Assembly (NCBI GenBank): GCA_028671895.1
Contig: CM053794.1
Span: forward strand, 24,166,501-24,230,500
Source: Oenanthe sinensis
Lineage: Eukaryota; Streptophyta; Magnoliopsida; Apiales; Apiaceae
DNA length: 64,000 bases
Direction: 5' to 3'
Positions 57,966 to 64,000 of this stretch are shown here, piece after piece. A program made the position numbers and the translations under genes. Below the pieces are notes generated by a model, which searched no databases, was not told the origin of the DNA, and saw only the letters and a program-made list of their open reading frames with translations. Numbering within the stretch: position 1 is the stretch's first letter; each line of letters begins with the position of its first letter.

Positions 57966-59187
57966 TTTGGACCCTTTGGTTACTCTTTCAGTATCTTCTA
58001 CTGAAGATCGATTGGCTATGCTTTGAGCCAATCTTAGGCCTCTTTTATAAACTAGCTCGATTTAGAAGCACAATTTCAGTTGTATGGGTCATATCAAGTT
58101 TGAATAATATTGACAGAGCTATAAAATGAGACTGCCTTAGATAAGTGCTATAAAACCATGTTTAATTCCGTAACATAACTAATGAATTTTTTAGGCTTTG
58201 ATTTCCCAGTTTATATTTACTGTAATACAGTAAAACAAAGCCCAACTCAGCCGCAGGCTAATAATATCAAGGTTACAATAGGACTCTGTCACTGCATTTA
58301 TAGGAGTCCAACTTTTTTACCTCAGCATTAGTTCTTTCATGCCTCAAAAAATACAGAAAGACCGGCAACGTATAAAATTATTATTATTTTTTAACAAACG
58401 TCAAAAGTAACGTTTTGCAAATCATGAGATAAAACTATTATTATCATTCTACTTCTACATATATGGTCAATTGTGAGATATAAAATATTGACTAGTTAGC
58501 AATCGTTTTTTGCAATAATCTTCTAGTAGAAATGTATCATAAAGGACTTTTCCGCATATCAGTAATGTACTTCTAGCCTTGACTCGAAACACAGCCATAC
58601 TTTAGTCTTACAAACCATACGAAGAAGAAAAATGAAAGGAGAAGAAAATGACACAATTGGTGAAATCTCATACTACTACAACAAGATGGCTCAGACCAAT
58701 CAATGTGTTAAAAGACTATGCACAATGATACAATTGGTGAAATCTTATACCACGAGTACTCCAAGGTACGATAACATGCTGTGGAGAAATTAGATTCTTA
58801 TACCTTTGTTCTTCATTTCTGACTGCGATCACAATAGTGAGGAAACCAGAGCACTAAAATTTATCGAAATTTGTGAATTAGTATGAATAGTTATAATGAT
58901 CGTTACTTAAAAATATTACATTTATGATAAATTGCAAATTTAAGAACACAGAGATTGCAACTGTGGTGCTATGAAGCACATAAAATACACCAACTCAAAT
59001 GGTCTCTGTACTGAATAGAACTTGTAGTCTGCTCAAACCAAATATTGTAAGCATGGAACTTCTTTTGTCCTAGTTCTAGATATATCATACACACACACAC
59101 AAACCCCTCTCAATTCTCAGCAACTCGAAAGCAAAATAAGCCTACCTTTAAATTCAAATACTCCTAAATCAACTAATAAGAGTGTCC

Positions 59188-59219
<32 letters not shown>

Positions 59220-59848
59220 CATTTAGTATTCAATTGTACAAAATTTTATACTTCAATTCAATCTGAATTTTTTTAGAAAGATTAAACTGTGCATAATGTG
59301 TGATCATTGTAAATGGGAGGAACATCTCATCCATTAGTGTTTTAAACTTGTTGATTATGGTTAATAGTGTATCACTAATTCAGTAACGGAATCGAACAGC
59401 AACAGTCAACTTGATATTAATTAGGACCTCTACTTCTACTAGTGCTCCAGATGCTCAAAATAATGCAACTACTGACTTTTCTATGATTGAAAGTCCCCAG
59501 AAACATTCTATGTGAATTTGGCAGGTATTGCGTTTTGTTTAGGCCTGACAAGTGATAGAGTTCAAGCAGTTGACAAATTGCATGTTGGGTTTTCCATCCC
59601 ATTATTAATGGAGTTAAATGGCTGGTTTATGTATAAGAGTAATTATCTATTGCCTTTTTGATAGGGGCTCTGGATTGAAACCACCCAACAATTCTCCTTT
59701 AAAACCAAAAATTCCAAATCCCAAAATAAAAAATCTTGTGCCCAAGATCCTGCTCCAAATACCACTTGTTGGGCATGTTAACTCTACATTACAATGACAC
59801 ATGGTATCATGTCATTTGAGACTTCTAACATTACTCAATTATATTTAA

Positions 59849-60284
59849 CTAGCTTATATCCATGCGCACGGATCAAATTCTTTTAGTATTTTATTATTTC
59901 AATTTCAATTTTAATATTTTCTTTAATATTTATTTGTATTTTATTTAATGTTACACATGTGTATTTTATATATATTTTATATATTTTATATATTTTATAT
60001 AATTTATTTTTATTTTAATAAGATAATATTTATGTGTTTTGTTTAAAATTTTATTTTAATTAAGTGATTAACGTGAGATATATTTTTAGTTAAGAATATT
60101 TGTATTTTTATAGGATAATATTTTTGTGTTTTGTTTAGGAGTTTGTTTTGGTTAGAAGATTAATTTTAGATATGTTTTAGTTTAGAGATTAATGTTAAAA
60201 AAGTTAAGGCCCAATAATCATTATCACCGACTACTAAACTGATTACCAAACTTTTAATGTTTGGGTTTCAATAATATAATATAA
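59849..60284 (-). mobile_element. Helitron-like insertion with paralogous empty site
   Basis: On the minus strand the 3' end is the near-palindrome ATCCGTGCGCATGGAT, followed by ATAAGCTAG (CTRR terminus) and T. The 5' end is near TTATATTATATTATTGAAAC. The parallel segment at about 54165-54190 reads CAATTATATATAATTAGTGG without the insert. No target duplication is visible, consistent with Helitrons. The 5' TC dinucleotide is degenerate. Confidence 0.6.
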
Positions 60285-61027
60285 ATTAGTGGGATTTCCA
60301 ATATATAATATACTAAATTATTGTACAATTTTTGACATATACTTCATAATCTCATAAATTTTGACCTTATTTCAAAAATAAAATACTAACAAAATCATTA
60401 TAATTCATCAAAATCCACCATACATTAAATTCAAAAAAATATCAATTTTTTAATACCATTTGATTTTAAACTTTTCTATAAATTTTTAATTCATACTTCT
60501 AACTATATTCTTAAAGATAATTTAAAATTCAAACTGATCGAATATCCGAGATTTAAAAAATTAAAAATTCTAACTTTAATAAACTTTTCAAATTTTAGAT
60601 TGAATACATATACACTGAATACTTAAAATTAATTAATTCAAATTCAAATTAAATACACCATAAATATATGTTTTGATAAATCTAATACATTATTATAAAT
60701 TATAAGTGAATGGAAAATAACAACAACGGATCGCTGGTTATAAATGCAGAATCATGGATAGTCATTTCACATGATCATTTAACGAAATTCAATTGAACTA
60801 TATATATGTGGAAAATAACACCGATATATGGAAGGGTGATTGTTTGTGAATATAGAAGAACTATGTATAAATGTAATCTATATATATGTATTCTTGTCAC
60901 ACTTACAATGAATAAACTCTTGTACAAGTTACCAGCTTAGCAGATGGTTAATTACTAGAAATCAACAAGATCACATATATAAACGAAAATCATATTAAAA
61001 ATGCCAAAACAACTTGCACCCCATATT

Positions 61028-61450
61028 TTACTTGGGGGGCGGCAGTGGAAAATGCAAAGGTGGTGGCGGAGATTTGTACTTGTAAACAGGTGTTGGTGGT
61101 GGCGGAGACTTGTACTTGGAGTGATGTACCGGTGGTGGGAAATGCATAGGTGGTGGTGGAGACTTGTACTTGTAAACCGGTGTTGGTGGTGGGGGAGATT
61201 CGTAAGGGTAAGGTGGGGGAGGAGAATGCACGCGTAGTGGCAGTGAGTCTAAATGTTTTGGAGGAGGCGGCGGCGATTTGTGACGATACCGCGGAGGAGC
61301 CTGCTGAGAAGGAGGAGTGTTCTGATGATAACTGGGAGATTGTTTAGGTGATGGCGGGGAGGAGCGAGAGGAGCGAGACTTTGCTGCCGTTTTTGAAGGC
61401 AAATTGACACACAATAATACTACAAGTAGAGATATAATGAGAGTGTTCAT
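61028..61450 (-). CDS. Short extensin-like hydroxyproline-rich glycoprotein, copy G
   Basis: 140 residues. Signal peptide MNTLIISLLVVLLCVNL.. ends near KTAA|KS, then an unusual basic SRSSRSS stretch and SPPSPKQSPSYHQ. The repeat region follows: YRHKSPPPPPKH, RVHSPPPPYPYESPPPP, two PVYKYKSPPPP units separated by a HHSKYKSPPPP unit, and the end LHFPLPPPK. Three YKYK/KYK motifs and five SPPPP blocks make it a typical short crosslinking wall extensin. Minus-strand CTATAAATAGAG at about 61494-61505 is the TATA box, about 45 bp upstream of the ATG. It is the longer paralogue of E and the last gene of the array. Confidence 0.92.
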   Translation of the reverse strand: MNTLIISLLVVLLCVNLPSKTAAKSRSSRSSPPSPKQSPSYHQNTPPSQQAPPRYRHKSPPPPPKHLDSLPLRVHSPPPPYPYESPPPPTPVYKYKSPPPPMHFPPPVHHSKYKSPPPPTPVYKYKSPPPPLHFPLPPPK

Positions 61451-61493
61451 TTTGGATGATGGATCGAGTTATGGTTTTAACTATGCTTATGTC

Positions 61494-61505
61494 TCTATTT
61501 ATAGG
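61494..61505 (-). promoter_or_regulatory. TATA box of extensin G
   Basis: Minus-strand CTATAAATAGAG, the plant consensus; the same sequence lies upstream of E. The short distance to the ATG implies a 5' UTR of only about 15-20 nt. Confidence 0.65.
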
Positions 61506-61620
61506 TTTGTAACGTGAATCCAACAGCTATCAATACATTTAATTTGTGTTAGAATTGTAGCTGATATATACACACGTTATACGTTTGAACTTTGAAATGT
61601 CAAAAATGTATTTCCATTAT

Positions 61621-64000
61621 ATTTGTTTGACTTGTGGACTTGGTGTATGTTATTCCTTCCATTAACATTTTCTAAATAATCACCGTTAAGAATCAAATAA
61701 GACAAGGGAGTAATATGTTAAATTGCACCAGCTTCTTTATACAACCTGTTTAATCAAAAAAATTCCCATTTATGGCTTTTAGTGATGAAAGTTTGTATTG
61801 TATTACATTTATGGTCAATAATTTAAACAGGTTGTGACGAATTAGGTAAATGTACGTATATCATCTTCAACATATCGCTTGATTGTCTCGGCATGAACAC
61901 TGACGATTTGATTTATTTTATATTTGTTCGACTTATCATTTTTTAGATGCGGTATGACTTTTCATTATTGAATTAAATTCATTTTTCTTAAAAAAAGAAA
62001 CATAAAAAAATTATAATTTTCAAAATATCTCATAAAACTTTTAGTATCCGTGACATAAATAAACGAATAATATAATATATTCTCTGTAACAGCGGAGTTT
62101 GATCCGGTTAAGTCAAAGACAGGTTAAAAGAAAATATAATCCTGCCGCCTTCCGGTGGAAAAAAAGTACTGTTGTGTTTTTCCAAGTTGCTTCATGCCTG
62201 CGACAAAACTGATCACAAGATCTGTATAACCGATGTACGCATATTACCTGTGGCGGATCCCGGAATTTTTTTTCTCCGGAACCCGACATACGTTAATAAG
62301 TTATACTTCCGGGCGATTTTAATAAATAATATATTAATTGTTTTATATAATTTAAATATTTAATTTAACATGATATGATATGATGACATACCGTGCAGAA
62401 ATTAGATCTTATAACCTTTGTTCTTCTGCATTTCTGATGCGATAACAATAGCAGAGTACTGAAATTTATCAAAATTTGAAAAATATTACAAATAGGCTAG
62501 TTATAATGATCCTTACTTAAAAATACTACATTTACGATAAATTGGAAATTTAAGAACACATAGATTGCAACTTTAGTGCTATGAAGCACATAAAATACAC
62601 TAACTCGTATAGCAAGGCCCGGCCCAGTCCAGTAAAAGCACTGAAGCAGGCGGGAATGAGAATGCACCGGAAGTGGCAGTGACTCGAGCTAGAGTGTAAT
62701 TGTGCTATGATGAGCTACAGAGCTAGTGATTTAAAAGCATTAGAACGGACCCTTAATCAGTTTTTATGGGATTCAAGGTTGTCAGGACGTTTCACTAACG
62801 GTCTTGCTCATTGTTTATACTCAAGATAGCCTCGTCATATCGAGCTAGTTTTGTGTAGAATAAGGATCAAGATCCCCTCGTTTGCTAGCTAGTTCTGTTT
62901 TGTGCTGTAGATTTGTCAATTGCAATTGTTCTTATTTGAATTTGGTAACTCATTTTCAAGAAATAAAAGGGGAAAAAAACCTATGTTTCATAAACCTCGT
63001 GACTAATCATTACTATAGTTAACTTTAACTTTGAAAAACTTTTTTATCTAAAAGCTACTATAACTGGCAGGCGCGGAATTAGGGAGAGGCTAAGGGAGGC
63101 TCAAGCTCAGCTAAAGTTAAAATAATCAATATAATTTTTTTTTATCATTTTAAAGTTTCCTTTAAATGGTAACTTCTATTTTTTACTATTCTAATGCATC
63201 TACTTACAATTTTACAATTCTAGTACTTGTTAGTTGTCATTATTTCTTACGTTATCACACCATCTGTTCTAAGATAGTTAAATTACAATTCTCACAAAAA
63301 AATGTATACATTATTCAAAAAATTTGATTTTACTCATTATTTTACAACCGTTTGATTATAATTTTTCAAATATGTAATATACAATAAAACTAAAATAAAG
63401 TTTCAATTACTCTCGTGGGATTTCAAGCATTAAGCTCATGAATGTGTTTATTTGCTAATATATATGATGTCATGTCTCGTCATGGTTCAGTAAAGATTTT
63501 AAGTGAATTCGTTTGGACTATACTATGTATCGGGGAGCCATATTATTTATAGTGTCATATTCTTAAGTCGGAGATTACACATTATTTATATTTTTATAAC
63601 AATTAAAAAGTAGAAAAAAAACATTAGAAGTGTTTTTTCAACTGATTTCACAACCAATATATAAAAAATTTTATGTAATTAAAAATCAAAAATAAAACTT
63701 ATCACATATTTTTCTTATATATGAGATAACAATGGTACGAAATAAATGTCAAGTTTCACAAATGCTTGAATATAAATCTAGTTGTGATTTTCTGTTTTAC
63801 AACATTAACCTCATTTTTGAGTTCACGATGAGTTTTCGAGTTTTTTAAACAAAGAAAATTTTGTTTATATTAAAATTTGAGTCCCGATCATCTTGAAATC
63901 TTGATTCCGTCAAGGATAACTGGTATGTGATATAGTTAAGAGATCGAATTCTAAAATAGTGGATTCGTATGTCATTCTTTCATCACTTTCAAATAATTAA
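61621..64000. other. Upstream of extensin G to window end: spacer and repeat remnants
   Basis: 62085-62260 repeats 33300-33480 (GGAGTTTGATCC, AAACTGATCACAAGATCTGT). 62385-62605 repeats 53230-53460. 62695-62825 has an open stretch (DLKALERTLNQFLW) that weakly recalls LINE sequence just after the reverse transcriptase, not firm enough to call. The rest is AT-rich with no gene recognised. Confidence 0.5.

Larger units (their letters stand above)
58392..61620. repeat. Segmental duplication, copy 2 (contains extensin G)
   Basis: Partner of 52861-55440. It is longer mainly because of the Helitron-like insertion at 59849-60284 and the larger coding repeat array of gene G. A TA microsatellite lies at about 59190-59216. 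No other gene was seen. Confidence 0.85.

Noticed and set aside
62695..62825. Possible LINE fragment
   Set aside because: Only about 40 codons with weak resemblance (LNQFLW); not enough to call.

Overview
The window is plant nuclear DNA: AT-rich, with large GT-AG introns, a plant-type ACT-domain Raf-like kinase, a decayed resistance-gene homologue, a nuclear tRNA-Ala, plastid-derived fragments, hydroxyproline-rich cell-wall protein genes and many plant transposon families (MITEs, CACTA, MULE-type, Helitron, Ty1/copia, Ty3-like, LINE). It fits a core eudicot. The species cannot be read from the sequence.

Layout. 1-19,413 (+) is most of one gene, an STY8/STY17/STY46-type protein kinase, lacking only its 5' end. 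Sixteen exons join in frame into about 543 residues with an ACT domain and a complete kinase domain. Its introns hold foldback elements and small tandem duplications, one of which has copied the last splice acceptor. 20,546-22,522 (+) is a CC-NB-LRR pseudogene. 24,161-25,263 (-) holds a degenerate and an intact tRNA-Ala(AGC).

27,400-61,500 (-) is a tandem array of seven short extensin genes or relics (A 27,612; B 31,508; C 36,141; D 43,928; E 55,047; F about 57,100; G 61,028). Each has a signal peptide followed by Ser-Pro(3-6) blocks and Tyr-X-Tyr motifs. B and C are near-identical copies 4,633 bp apart, and E and G lie in a longer diverged duplication. D has lost its promoter, and F is frameshifted. 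A-C appear to have an intron directly after the stop codon, in the 3' UTR.

The array is split by insertions: a foldback MITE (28,310), a CTCCCTCC-type MITE (30,015), a Helitron (33,609), a composite plastid insertion of trnL-UAG, psbC and ndhB (38,604-40,310) itself cut by a MULE-type element, a CACTA element (40,313-42,596), a 168-bp hairpin (43,008), a Tourist-type MITE (45,088), a non-autonomous LTR retrotransposon primed by tRNA-Asp and lying in a copia LTR (46,743-52,440), a copia pol relic and LINE fragments. Because flanks were duplicated before several insertions, paralogous empty sites exist in the window and confirm insertion boundaries and target-site duplications.

I found no operon-like system and no clearly new biochemical pathway. 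The strongest novel points are the spliced 3' UTR and promoter loss in the extensin array, the duplicated acceptor of the kinase, the composite plastid insertion, the GCATGAACATGC array in the LTR element, and a long hairpin that could give small RNAs. Exon joins, element ends and family assignments were read by eye; no alignment or database search was run.
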